The notes beneath the pieces are model-generated. The model saw only the letters and a program-made list of their open reading frames with translations. It did not search any database and was not told the DNA's origin. A stretch of DNA of 24,285 bases from assembly GCF_000003815.2 (NCBI RefSeq), contig NW_023365861.1:1-24285 (forward strand), given 5' to 3'. Positions 9,658 through 18,083 of the stretch are shown in pieces. Each line of letters starts with the position of its first letter. Position 1 is the first letter of the stretch. Source of the stretch: Branchiostoma floridae (lineage: Eukaryota; Chordata; Leptocardii; Amphioxiformes; Branchiostomatidae). Made by a program: the position numbers and the translations under genes.

Positions 9658-9774
9658 CTTCGACCTCGAACGACTCTCCAGCGCAGTCCTTGGCCAGGAC
9701 GTGGCTGCAGATGGCTCCATTGTAGCTCTTGTCATCGAATGTCTTCACGAAGTCCTTGTTGTTCATGCACGTGG
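9658..9774 (-). CDS. VWD1 start exon, copy 1 (left of gap)
   Basis: The exon is 117 nt long, phase 1 at both ends. It encodes TCMNNKDFVKTFDDKSY, NGAICSHVLAKDCAGESFEV, the opening of a VWD domain (.v.TFD...y......C.hvLa.dC......F.v). A second copy with the same length and splice sites lies at 10170-10286; I count 5 base differences in 117, two of them changing residues (Asn/Thr and Ala/Pro). Either this is an alternative or duplicated exon, or the two copies are alleles placed on both sides of the gap. Confidence 0.8.
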
Positions 9775-9832
9775 CTGAAGATAAAGAACAGAACATAAGA
9801 AAATACAATAGGGACTTTGACAATATGTCATA

Positions 9833-9932
9833 NNNNNNNNNNNNNNNNNNNNNNNNNNNNNNNNNNNNNNNNNNNNNNNNNNNNNNNNNNNNNNNNNNNN
9901 NNNNNNNNNNNNNNNNNNNNNNNNNNNNNNNN
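9833..9932. other. Assembly gap, exactly 100 N
   Basis: A run of 100 N, the conventional placeholder for a gap of unknown size. It separates two copies of the same exon with partly matching introns, so the contigs on its two sides may overlap instead of being truly separated. Confidence 0.98.
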
Positions 9933-10169
9933 CGACCACCCTGGAATAGAAACGTCACCACGGGAGTCGCGACTTTTCAACTCCGTCTTTTATACCATGT
10001 ATATGCATAATTCACATAATCATATCTTTTTGACAGAGTATATAATATTAGCGTTGGTAGCGTTGTCAGTCACAGTTTGATTGCTTATATGACTATTGCT
10101 GGCGAATATTTGCCCGATTCAAGTGGCATAGGCAGTTTTCTTGAGTCGAGTTTGAAAACGTCAGAATAC

Positions 10170-10286
10170 CTTCGACCTCGAACGATTCTCCAGCGCAGTC
10201 CTTAGCCAGGACGTGGCTGCAGATGGGTCCAGTGTAGCTCTTGTCATCGAATGTTTTCACGAAGTCCTTGTTGTTCATGCACGTGG
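10170..10286 (-). CDS. VWD1 start exon, copy 2 (right of gap)
   Basis: This has the same 117-nt phase 1-1 structure as the exon at 9658-9774, with donor GTATTC and acceptor TTCAG. It encodes TCMNNKDFVKTFDDKSY, TGPICSHVLAKDCAGESFEV. Flanking intron sequence is also related on both sides (for example CGTTGTCAGTCACAGTTT left of each copy), but the 60 bases next to the donor differ strongly. Because the exon is phase-symmetric, inclusion of one or both copies would keep the frame. One VWD needs only one. Confidence 0.8.
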
Positions 10287-10468
10287 CTGAAGATAACGAA
10301 AAGACATTAAAATATACGGACATTGAAAGTATATCATAACTCTTACATAACTGATTGTAGTTATTTCACCATCTATTCAAGCAATTGTTAACTCGAGTCC
10401 GAACTTACATGGCCATGGGTCTGAATTTGGTTTGAATAAGATTCAACAAGAAGGAGATGGAATCATAC

Positions 10469-10521
10469 CCTGCTTGCAGTCCGTTGTGTCACAATCCCAG
10501 CTGAAGTCACTCATGCAAGTG
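10469..10521 (-). CDS. Small cysteine-rich exon before VWD1
   Basis: The exon is 53 nt long (1+17 codons+1), giving TCMSDFSWDCDTTDCKQ. Acceptor AACAG, donor GTATGA. It joins in frame to the VWD1 start exon. Four cysteines or fewer per side and no clear family; it probably belongs to a short VWC-like fold together with the exon at 10775-10850. Confidence 0.75.
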
Positions 10522-10774
10522 CTGTTTATGTTAAAAAAAGATGAAAAAAGTATGGTTAAAAGAAGATTTTGACATAGGATAACATGAATGTTACCAGCCG
10601 CAACTGCCATCGATAACGTCACCAAAGGAAAACAAATATACAGTTACTCTGAATCACAAACTCTTTTTACATCGCTACTTGAAGGTGATTACACTAAACA
10701 TACGTACTGATATAGGTTTACATGTTGTTAACGCCATGAACAAATCGATTGGTACGAATTGAAACCGAACGTAC

Positions 10775-10850
10775 CATGTTCCGCAGCAGTTGGGTCCAGT
10801 GGTCCTGGTAGCACCGACTGGGTATGACTTCAGGTTGTACTTGCACTCGC
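10775..10850 (-). CDS. Short cysteine-rich (VWC-like) exon
   Basis: The exon is 76 nt long (2+24 codons+2). It encodes ECKYNLKSYPVGATRTTG, PNCCGT and a Cys completed by the next exon. The C......P.G.......CC..C pattern resembles the second half of a VWC module. Acceptor TATAG, donor GTACGT; frame is kept on both sides. Confidence 0.75.
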
Positions 10851-10966
10851 CTATAGGAGACATCGCATATCATTTACAAACTTATACACCAAATGTGGAA
10901 GAAACTAAGCATCAACACCCATTTATAGTAAACAAACTAGTGAAATGATACATAAGGCCTACTTAC

Positions 10967-10996
10967 CAGACTTTGGTGGCTTGGTTGGCACAGAGA
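10967..10996 (-). CDS. 30-nt micro-exon, Pro/Ser linker
   Basis: A phase 1-1 exon of only 30 nt (SVPTKPPKS) between the LDLa exon and the cysteine-rich exon at 10775. Acceptor TTTACAG, donor GTAAGT. It fits the frame exactly and has linker composition, but at this size a splice assignment by eye is less secure. Confidence 0.65.
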
Positions 10997-11319
10997 CTGT
11001 AAACACTGAAAAGAATAAAATATTTTGTTACGAAATGTTAATGGCATAAATGGTTTCATACAAAGTGTATAAATATGTTGCTCCTCAGTATACAGTAAGA
11101 CAAGGTGTTTACTAAAGAAAACAAGATAAGCCACATAACTGATAATAGACAAGGTGCTGGCATTGGAGGGATGATATCAGTGTTCCATTTCTTATTTCAT
11201 TTTCACCATGATTTCGAGTTATATTAGGATTAGCGTTGTACAATTGATTTGCTGATCTTGCGGTATTGGCATTTATTTGACTTGACATCCTTATCGATTA
11301 GTAATGTTATTTTGCATGT

Positions 11320-11412
11320 ATGTACGGGGTTTTCCCCAGGCATCTTTGAAAAGCGCCAGACAGGCGACATGAATCCCTTGATAAATAAAAATAAACAAAC
11401 AAATAAACAAAT
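11320..11412. mobile_element. Possible SINE-like 3' end with A-rich tail
   Basis: In the 456-bp intron 10997-11452, a GC-richer segment (TACGGGGTTTTCCCCAGGC onward) is followed by an imperfect AAATAAAC-type tail at about 11380-11412. That arrangement resembles the 3' end of a short interspersed element. No target-site duplication or tRNA-like head was recognised, so this is weak. Confidence 0.2.
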
Positions 11413-11452
11413 GCTAAAGCGTCTTGTATCAAACACTAGTTCATATCTTTAC

Positions 11453-11621
11453 CTCCACACTTCTCTTCATCCTCTCCGTTCGGACAGTCCTCGTTGCCGT
11501 CACACCACCATGTGGACGGGATGCAGGCACCAGTCACGTGGCACACGCTCTCCACCGGGCTGCAGTGGTCGGGCTCGCACGTCGGGCAGCACGAGTCTTC
11601 AGAGAAGTGCATACGGTAGCC
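11453..11621 (-). CDS. End of VWC plus LDL-receptor class A (LDLa) module
   Basis: The exon is 169 nt long (56 codons+1), phase 0 start. It opens with GYRMHFSEDSCCPTC, the end of the VWC begun in the exon at 12129. A complete LDLa module follows: HCSPVESVC, TGACIPSTWWCDGNEDC and PNGEDEEKC. The D-x-x-x-D and D-E calcium ligands of LDLa are present. LDLa modules bind ligands or calcium in extracellular proteins. Acceptor ATACAG, donor GTAAAG. Confidence 0.93.
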
Positions 11622-11909
11622 CTGTATGTAAATATAGTACGGTTAAAATCTTGTAGATGTTTTGCAGTACCATGAGATTTAGATAGCAAAGGTAAAACAG
11701 GGAAACTATGCAAGGCTTCACGATATTGTCACAGCGATAGTCCATTTTATAGCAGTTATCGTACCACACAAGGAGACATGCCGAAAGCACATAAAACTAG
11801 ATTACAATACGCTTAAAAGTGCCAAACAGCCACTATAGATCATTAGTCGACAGATGTAGGACACTCTACCATCGCACATTTCGCGACACTATCCCGATAA
11901 GTGGGTATT

Positions 11910-11935
11910 AGGTCAGGTCAGGTTAGGTCAGGTCA
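11910..11935 (+). promoter_or_regulatory. Cluster of AGGTCA half-sites in an intron
   Basis: Twenty-six bases contain four overlapping or adjacent perfect AGGTCA hexamers and one AGGTTA. Two perfect hexamers are separated by exactly four bases (GGTT), the DR4 spacing used by some nuclear-receptor dimers. It is also just a GGTCA pentamer repeat, so a regulatory role is only a possibility. Confidence 0.25.
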
Positions 11936-12128
11936 TAGAGGTCACAAAAGCGCGCGCGGTTAGAGGGGCTTCGAAATACGGAAAAGGCTGTCCATTTCTC
12001 GCTCAGATCTCCGTTTCCAGGTATGTCTGTAGGATTTTATATCTATGAGATACACAGTAAGAACATGTGACTGGAATCTGTCAGTTTGTGGTGTACAGAT
12101 CGCCTCAAATCGTTAGGAGTGTACTCAC

Positions 12129-12233
12129 GCTTGGGCAGCTTGTGACATCGCAGTGTTCGTGCACACAGTTGACCAGTCCGTTCAGACAGACGCACTTGAC
12201 ACATCCACGGTCCTCCCTCCAGATAGCATTAGC
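12129..12233 (-). CDS. VWC module, first part
   Basis: The exon is 105 nt long, phase 0 at both ends. It encodes ANAIWREDRGCVKCVCLNG and VNCVHEHCDVTSCPS. With the next exon (SEDSCCPTC) this makes a full VWC module (W....C..C.C..G...C....C....CP.......CCP.C). Acceptor TGTAG, donor GTGAGT. Confidence 0.92.
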
Positions 12234-12640
12234 CTACAATAACACATACATGATGAGCGTGAGATGATACGGGATGTTGTTGCACAGCAATTTGTTTCTC
12301 AAATTTGAGATAAAGGGTTTTGGCACGAGTGTATATGCGAACTGTGATGTCCCTGTACATATAACGTTACATCTAGCTCGACTTATAGGAGTCTCACAGT
12401 TGATTGGGAGGCCTAGGACCAACCACATATCTTGCATATCGATTGGGACTGCATACGTCTTTCGGATGGGGCGTTCAATGTTGTCCCGTGTTCTAGAAGA
12501 TGCCTCGAGCACGTTAAAGGGGTAGGGCTCACAACCCGCCGTAACATCATACATGTACCATGCTATCGAACTTGCTGCCTATATACATGCATGCATCTAG
12601 GACGCACCCTCTCCAAATAAGAAAAACCCTGTTGCCTTAC

Positions 12641-12816
12641 CTTCTTGACAGCGCCATCGTGGATACATGGGCACTCCGTGGGTGACACGCACTTGGTTCC
12701 GTCGCAGACCTGGCCAAGTGGGCACACAGGGCAGGCAGAGTCGTCAGTCACTCCCGGGCAGCAGCCTGACTTGGAGCTGGAAGTACCAGTGACCACCACA
12801 CCTGTACCGGTGCTGA
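12641..12816 (-). CDS. Ser/Thr linker end and TIL-type domain
   Basis: The exon is 176 nt long (2+58 codons). It starts with the last mucin-like linker (STGTGVVVTGTSSSKS), then a TIL-like cysteine-rich segment: CCPGVTDDSACPVCPLGQVC, DGTKCVSPTECPC, IHDG. It marks the switch from the linker region to the cysteine-rich carboxyl half. Acceptor CTACAG, donor GTAAGG. Confidence 0.88.
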
Positions 12817-13212
12817 CTGTAGACAGGAAATGTGAGAGGTGAGGATTTCACACTTTATTTGAAATTATTCCGTTACTGATGTCACACGTCAGTACAGGTC
12901 ATGTGACGTAATCTTTAGGTCATTTTAACTCGAACTGACTGAAAGTTTGTTGGTGAGAGTATAATGTCACAGATGAACCTCCATACAAACGTGTTTGAAC
13001 ATAAACACAAGGAAAGACAGTTTAGAAACAGTTACCATCGAAGACTACATTGCCAGGCGTTGATCTTATGTGTGGTCGTGAATGACCTTGGCCGAAGATG
13101 GCTGCCTGGCTTGTAGAAGGCATCGATATATTAAAGATACTGATGTCATTTTCATAGAAAATATTGCTTAAGCGTAACGTAGAACCCAAAAGTCTTCACA
13201 AGCTGGACTTAC

Positions 13213-13272
13213 ATTCAGTGGAGCTTGTGCTGATAACTGATGTGGATCCAGTGACCACGCTGCTTGATGTGA
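13213..13272 (-). CDS. Mucin-like linker exon 3
   Basis: The exon is 60 nt long, phase 1-1: TSSSVVTGSTSVISTSSTE. It is rich in Ser and Thr without Cys, as expected for an O-glycosylated spacer. I count three base differences from the linker exon at 13529-13588, and the adjacent introns also align, showing tandem duplication. Acceptor TTTAG, donor GTAAGT. Confidence 0.85.
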
Positions 13273-13528
13273 CTAAAGATTTAGAAAACAAAAACATGAG
13301 ATAGTACACTAACTTTTCCTCTAGCTCTGAAGTACACTATAACCAACAGAGTACATACGAGTACAATACCGCTGTAGTATTGATATACATCTTAGAATAG
13401 TCTAAGTAATCTTTTATGTGTATCTTAAACACACGTTCGTGGGTTGGGAAAGGTCCCTGTCAATACCATATCGCTGAAAGTGACGTAAAACATTGACCGA
13501 ACAGAAGTCACTGGCAGACTGCACTTAC

Positions 13529-13588
13529 ATTCAGTGGAGCCTGTGCTGATAACTGATGTAGATCCAGTGACCACGCTGGTTGATGTGA
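13529..13588 (-). CDS. Mucin-like linker exon 2
   Basis: The exon is 60 nt long, phase 1-1: TSTSVVTGSTSVISTGSTE. It is the middle of three tandem homologous linker exons. Splice sites are identical in position to the exon at 13213-13272. The product is a Ser/Thr spacer likely to be O-glycosylated. Confidence 0.87.
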
Positions 13589-13866
13589 CTAAAGATTTAG
13601 GAAACAAAAACATTAGATATAGTACACGGACTTTCTCTTGAGCCCTGAAGTACACTATTACCAACAGCGTACATAAGAGCACAATGCCTCTATAGTATCA
13701 AACTGTTATACATCTTAGAACTTATAGAAGTACAAGTATTTTATTGATTTTTTGATAATCGTTCTTGGGTTGGTATAGATCTTGTCAATATCCAATATCA
13801 CTGAAAGTGAAGTAAAATTAAAGTAAAACATCGACCGAACAGAAGTCACTGACAGACAGTACTTAC

Positions 13867-13944
13867 ACTCAGTGGAGCCGGTGCTGATAACTGATCCAGT
13901 GCTGATAACTGATGTAGATCCAGTGCTCACGCTGGTAGCTGTTA
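13867..13944 (-). CDS. Mucin-like linker exon 1, with internal duplication
   Basis: The exon is 78 nt long, phase 1-1: TATSVSTGSTSVISTGSVIS then TGSTE. It is homologous to the two downstream linker exons but has 18 extra nt, explained by an internal repeat of the VISTGS unit. It follows directly on the last Death-fold exon (Val at the junction). Acceptor TTCAG-type, donor GTAAGT. Confidence 0.85.
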
Positions 13945-14169
13945 CTGAAGGTATGAAAACAAAACAACATCAGACAGAAAAAACAGTCTTTCTTTCTCTC
14001 TAAAGATCACAATGTAAGCAGTCGCTACTGTAACTATGTACTATGTAGTAGGAAAACGTCGTGGGACAATACAGTTATTAGATAATCGTGCTTTCATAAT
14101 CGCTGCGAAAATGAGCAGGGAGGCATATCGCATATTGAAGGATGGGCTGGGATAAAGAAAGGCACGAAC

Positions 14170-14264
14170 CAAACACTTCGTCCTTGTAGAGGCCTCTGCA
14201 GTCATTAGACACGTCCAGATATCCGCAGACGTCACATGCGTTACAGAACAGATCAACCTTCTCC
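14170..14264 (-). CDS. Split Death-fold pair, exon 5 of 5 (end of B repeat)
   Basis: The exon is 95 nt long (1+31 codons+1). It encodes EKVDLFCNACDVCGYLDVSN, DCRGLYKDEVF, corresponding to helices 5-6 of a B repeat. The donor is GTTCGT, weaker than others in this gene. The junction to the linker exon at 13944 gives a Val codon, as at the end of the exon at 16119. Acceptor CTTCAG. Confidence 0.88.
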
Positions 14265-14302
14265 CTGAAGGTTCGGAACAGAAAACAACCACAATCAACA
14301 AT

Positions 14303-14493
14303 AGTACAATACATGACTACATTACCATACAAAGTGGCTTCCGTCTCTTGCCCTATTGCTAATTTGATGGATCTTGCCAAGTGTGTCTACATGGCGAAGC
14401 AATACAGTACAATGCCTACTTTATCATACAATATGGTTTCTGTCTTTTGCCCTAGTTTTAATGGATATTGCCAAGAGTGGCTACATGGCGAAG
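14303..14493. repeat. Two-copy intronic tandem duplication, about 95-103 bp
   Basis: Two diverged copies share blocks AGTACAAT, TACAA, TTGCCCTA, GATnTTGCCAAG and CTACATGGCGAAG in the same order. They lie in the intron between the exons at 14170 and 14515. No coding or structural RNA feature was seen. Confidence 0.75.
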
Positions 14494-14514
14494 TGTTGTA
14501 TAAGTGAGACAAAC

Positions 14515-14600
14515 CTGTAGGAGCAGTCCACGGTGTTACGCCATGTCTTGATGGCAGTGCTGCAGCACAGGTAGTTGTCCGAACCGCATTGTTCTGAAAT
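14515..14600 (-). CDS. Split Death-fold pair, exon 4 of 5
   Basis: The exon is 86 nt long (28 codons+2): ISEQCGSDNYLCCSTAIKTW, RNTVDCSY. It is the helix 3-5 part of a B repeat. A closer AG at 14594-14595 would break the frame. The AG at 14601-14602 joins phase 0 to ITK of the previous exon and reproduces the family sequence, so it is chosen. Donor GTTTGT. Confidence 0.87.
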
Positions 14601-14674
14601 CTGTTTTAGCAAGACACAATGATACAGTGAATACAGGTCGGGCATACGACGTAAAATGCTGTTAAAAGATGTAG

Positions 14675-14676
<2 letters not shown>

Positions 14677-14750
<74 letters not shown>
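14677..14750. repeat. Compound microsatellite (AT)25(AG)12
   Basis: An uninterrupted AT run (14677-14726) is followed directly by an AG run (14727-14750). It sits inside the intron between the two B-repeat exons at 14515 and 14916. Rejected as coding. Confidence 0.97.
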
Positions 14751-14751
<1 letters not shown>

Positions 14752-14915
14752 TGGTTTCGTTATATCAAAATAGATAAAATGTGAGTTCTTGTTTATTGTC
14801 TCCTTTACCCATTTTATACCTGTTGACAAGTGGTGCCTTTGCACCGATAAACTGGCCCGCGCGTTTATGATCAAATGCACATCATGTGAATAGAATTGAT
14901 GAACAAAAACGCTAC

Positions 14916-15107
14916 CTTGGTGATGAAATCTTCATCGCAGCCAAGGACCTCACAGATTGTCTTCCAATCGCCACTGATTGTCTTGCAGTAGATGTCGACA
15001 TGGTGATCAGACAGGGCCACACAGAGTTCTGTGCGGTACTTCTCAGACACCGAGGTGGCTATCTTGGTAAAGCCGCACGTACGAAGGGCAGAGCAGAAGT
15101 CGGACAC
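14916..15107 (-). CDS. Split Death-fold pair, exon 3 of 5 (end of A, start of B)
   Basis: The exon is 192 nt long, phase 0-0, 64 codons: VSDFCSALRTCGFTKIATSV, SEKYRTE, then the B start LCVALSDHHVDIYCKTISGD, WKTICEVLGCDEDFITK. It carries the A/B junction. In the B start the usual LCD...YS is changed to LSD...YC. Acceptor TTGTAG, donor GTAGCG. Confidence 0.9.
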
Positions 15108-15333
15108 CTACAAGAAAATAAAATGTATTAGGGAATCTGGGATTCTCTGTTCATCAGCATGATGTACTGGTTGGTTATGCACGCTTGTGATGATGATAAC
15201 TGACGTCATCTGACACATGCATGTTATGCTTACATTTACATTTATCACAAGGTCAAAAATTAAATCCACAGTAAGAAATCTGAATGGGGTATTATAGCGA
15301 GACAAACATTGCGGAAGGGCCAAGAAATGCTAC

Positions 15334-15426
15334 CTTTGTGGCGTAGTCTTCGTCAACTGTGTCGCGCCATGTCTTCAGAGCAGTAGAGCAGCAGTGGTAC
15401 GAGTCGCTTCCGCATTCCTCTTCGAT
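15334..15426 (-). CDS. Split Death-fold pair, exon 2 of 5
   Basis: The exon is 93 nt long, phase 0-0, 31 codons: IEEECGSDSYHCCSTALKTW, RDTVDEDYATK. These are helices 3-5 of an A repeat, including the conserved Trp. Acceptor TTGTAG, donor GTAGCA. Confidence 0.9.
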
Positions 15427-15632
15427 CTACAAATGATAAAAACAACTTCTTACAATGGTGTATAAAGCACTGGTAGATAAGAAGGTTTGCTGTCATTCAT
15501 CTTTAGCGCCAGAATAATAAACTAAAGTTGGATGAAAATGTTGATTTTACTATCCCAATGCATATAATATGTTTACATGTGTTACTGTTGCTAAAAATAT
15601 CCGCTTGAACAAACTTAAGAAGACTTCAGTAC

Positions 15633-15739
15633 CTTAGTTATGAACTGATCGTCGCAGCCCAGCACTGAGCAAATGTTCTTCCAGCTGTCACTGACAGTCT
15701 TGCACACAATATCAATGGTTTCATCACAGAGGGCAAGTC
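15633..15739 (-). CDS. Split Death-fold pair, exon 1 of 5
   Basis: The exon is 107 nt long (2+35 codons): LALCDETIDIVCKTVSDSWK, NICSVLGCDDQFITK. It is the start of an A repeat with the conserved DSW and LGC positions. The five split exons add up to 107+93+192+86+95 = 573 nt, the same coding length as a single-exon pair. Acceptor TCTCAG, donor GTACTG. Confidence 0.9.
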
Positions 15740-15950
15740 CTGAGAAGTTTTAAAGCATGTTGCGTATTATTAACATTTACATTTTCTATGAATTGCGCAT
15801 AACAATAAAAAAATCGCAGCAAACTCTAACTTCAATTAGTAATCTTTGTCATCGCAAAAGGAAACACTTAAACATAATCTTCTACCTTGATGTAGCTAGA
15901 TGACTAATTCAATTCTATTCATTTCTAATTAATGAAAAGTGAGTACAAAC

Positions 15951-16010
15951 CTGTAACAACGACGGAACTAGACTTGTATCCAGACGAAGTCTCGTAGCGC
16001 ATGGTCGTTA
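15951..16010 (-). CDS. Ser-rich linker exon
   Basis: The exon is 60 nt long, phase 1-1: TTMRYETSSGYKSSSVVVT. It has no cysteine and no fold signal, and separates the five-pair block (16119-19488) from the split pair. Acceptor ACTTAG, donor GTTTGT; both junctions keep the frame. Confidence 0.8.
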
Positions 16011-16118
16011 CTAAGTAAAGAAGAAAGGGGTTTTAAAAACACAAAGATAATTGTACTACGAATGATGGAAATAACCTTCAACCCAGCAACAATGTTTCAT
16101 GTAAAAAATAAAACGTAC

Positions 16119-16688
16119 CGTGGACCTCATGACGGAAGTTGTCTCTGCAGTCCACTGCAATGTCGTAGAAGCCACAGCTGTCGCAGGCATCGCAGAAGCG
16201 GTCGATCTTCTCCACATAGCTGCAGTCCACAGTGTCACGCCAAAGCTTCAGGGCAGTGCTGATGCACATGTAGTCGTCATGGCCACATTCCTGCTCGATC
16301 TTGCTGATGAAGTCGTCATCACAACCCAGATGTGTGCAGAAGTTCTTCCAGTCATCGCTCAGCTTCTTGCTGTAAATGTCGATCTGGTTGTCGCAGAACA
16401 CGATACTGGTCTCAGTGCGATGCTTATCGTAGATGATTCCAGCGCAGTCAGTGTGACCACAGATAGTAAGTATCTGGCACAAGATGTCAACCTTGTCGTC
16501 ATAGCTGGCGTCATATGTATCACGCCAGGTCTTCAGAGCATTGTAGCAACTGAGGTATGTATCGTCATGGTACTGCTCTTCGAATCTGTGTATGAATTCG
16601 TCGTCACATCCAAGTGTTGTACAGACAAGCTTCCAGTCTGAAATCATGCTGCAGATGGTGCGGAGCGTGTCGTCACTCAGAGACAAAC
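16119..16688 (-). CDS. Death-fold pair exon (A+B), KLVC subtype
   Basis: The exon is 570 nt long (2+189 codons+1). A repeat, residues about 1-93: LSDDTLRTICSMISDWKLVC, TTLGCDDEF, ALKTWRDTYD, LCQILTICGHTDCAG. B repeat, about 94-189: FCDNQIDIYSKKLSDDW, GCDDDFISKIEQEC, ALKLWRDTVDCSY, FCDACDSCGF. The order L...I..DW...C..LGc.d.fI.ki......c...L..W........ki...c..l..cg..d.A fits helices 1-6 of a Death domain. The first Cys of A is Ser here. Acceptor TTTTAG, donor GTACGT. Confidence 0.93.
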
Positions 16689-16817
16689 CTAAAACAAACA
16701 GAAAAATAATAATTTATTATAGCCGTTCTGCTTGTATGCCAACATTCGATTGGATATATATGTATAGATTAGATCCAACTTTCAAATATTTACATCAGGG
16801 TAATCTGTTGTACTTAC

Positions 16818-17387
16818 CACAACTCTCAAGGCGGAAGTTATCCCTGCAGTCCACAGCGATGTCGTGGAAACCGCAGCTGGAGCAAGCATGACAGAAGAGG
16901 TCAATCTTGTCGTCGTAGCTGCAGTCCACTGTGTTACGCCATTGCTTCAGGGCAGTGCTGATGCACAGGTAGTTGTCATGGTCACATTCCTCATCGATCT
17001 TGTTGATGAAGTCATCGTCACATCCCAGCGATTCACAGAAGTGCTTCCAATCATCGCTCAACTTATGGCTGTACTCATTGATCTGGTGGTCACACAGGGC
17101 AAAGCCATGCTCGGTGCGATACTTGTTGTACACGGTATCGGCGAAGTCCGAGTAGTCGCAGATGCGGAGCGCATGGCAGAAGGTATCAACCTTGTTGTCA
17201 TAGCTGTCGTCGAAGGTGTCGCGCCATGTCTTGATGGCATGGAAGCAGGACATGTAGGTGTCGTCCTTGTATTGGTCTTGGAACTTGTTGATGAATTCGT
17301 CGTCACAACCCAGGTGTGTGCAGACCGTCTTCCAGTCATCAATCTTGTCACAGATGACGCGGAGTGTGTCGTCGCACAGGGCCACAC
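16818..17387 (-). CDS. Death-fold pair exon (A+B)
   Basis: The exon is 570 nt long, phase 1-1. A: ALCDDTLRVICDKIDDWKTV, CTHLGCDDEFINKFQDQY, AIKTWRDTFDDSYDNK, then CDYSDFAD, where the usual eighth Cys is Phe. B: FALCDHQINEYSHKLSDDWK, SLGCDDDFINKIDEEC, ALKQWRNTVDCSY, HACSSCGFHDIAVDC, ending LESCG with an additional Cys. Acceptor TTTCAG, donor GTAAGT. Confidence 0.94.
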
Positions 17388-17513
17388 CTGAAATGAAATA
17401 AACAACGTCATGGATCGACGCCAAATGAGCCTTTATGCTTAAGGGAAAATGTTTTATTACATTATTTGGAAGAATAACTAGGCTTGTGGTCTTGTGAGAG
17501 GTGAGGTACTTAC

Positions 17514-18083
17514 CAAACGACTCATGACGGAAGTTCGTCTCACAGTCCATTGCGACATCGTGGAATCCGCGCATGTCGCAAGCATGACAGAAGAGGTCGA
17601 TCTTGTCGTCATAGCTACAGTCCACGGTATCACGCCATTCTCTCAGAGCAGTGCTGATGCACAGGTAGTTGTCTCCACCACACTTTTCATCGATCTTGTA
17701 GATAAAGTCTGTGTCGCAGCCGAGGGCAATGCAGAAGTACTGCCAGTCATCACTCAGCTTATGGCTGTAGACATCAATCTGGCTGTCACACAGGGCGAAT
17801 CCGTGTTCGGTGCGGTACTTGTTAGACACAGTGTCGGCGCAATCGTCATGTCCACAGGTGCGCAGAGTCTGGCACAGCTTGTTCACCTTGTCATCGTAGC
17901 TGGTATCGAAGGTGTCGCGCCATGTCTTGAGAGAGTGGAAGCTGCACAAATATGTGTCGTCTTCGTATTGGTCTTGGAACTTGTTGATGAATTCGTCGTC
18001 ACAGCCAAGGTGTGTGCAGACCGTCTTCCAGTCATCGATCTTGTGGCAGATGACGCGAAGTGTGTCATCACACAAAGCAATGC
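17514..18083 (-). CDS. Death-fold pair exon (A+B)
   Basis: The exon is 570 nt long, phase 1-1. A has eight cysteines (ALCDDTLRVICHKIDDW, TVCTHLGCDDEF, YLCSFHSLKTW, KLCQTLRTCGHDDCAD). B has nine (FALCDSQIDVYSHKLSDDW, FCIALGCDTDFIYKIDEKC, YLCISTALREW, FCHACDMRGFHD). This exon is a good reference for the family because all A-type cysteines are present. Acceptor TTGCAG, donor GTAAGT. Confidence 0.94.

Larger units (their letters stand above)
11622..13212 (-). other. Introns around the TIL/VWC/LDLa exons
   Basis: Introns 11622-12128, 12234-12640 and 12817-13212 are each about 400-500 bp. The first carries the AGGTCA cluster. The last contains a short inverted pair (GCCAGGC near 13051 and GCCTGGC near 13103). 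No coding exon or RNA gene was recognised. Confidence 0.55.
13213..13944 (-). repeat. Tandem triplicated linker exon plus intron units
   Basis: Units of about 316 bp (13213-13528) and 338 bp (13529-13866), each an exon with its upstream intron, align along most of their length (for example TGAAGTACACTAT and CCGAACAGAAGTCACTG blocks recur). A third exon follows at 13867-13944. Intron as well as exon similarity means recent unequal exchange. Confidence 0.85.

Noticed and set aside
13045-13110. Inverted pair GCCAGGC/GCCTGGC as a MITE or RNA gene
   Set aside because: Only seven paired bases with a long loop, no target-site duplication and no known RNA features.
14594-14595. Nearer AG as acceptor for the exon at 14515
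   Set aside because: It would enter the exon in the wrong phase. The AG at 14601-14602 keeps the frame, restores the family sequence ISEQCG and makes the five-exon total equal 573.
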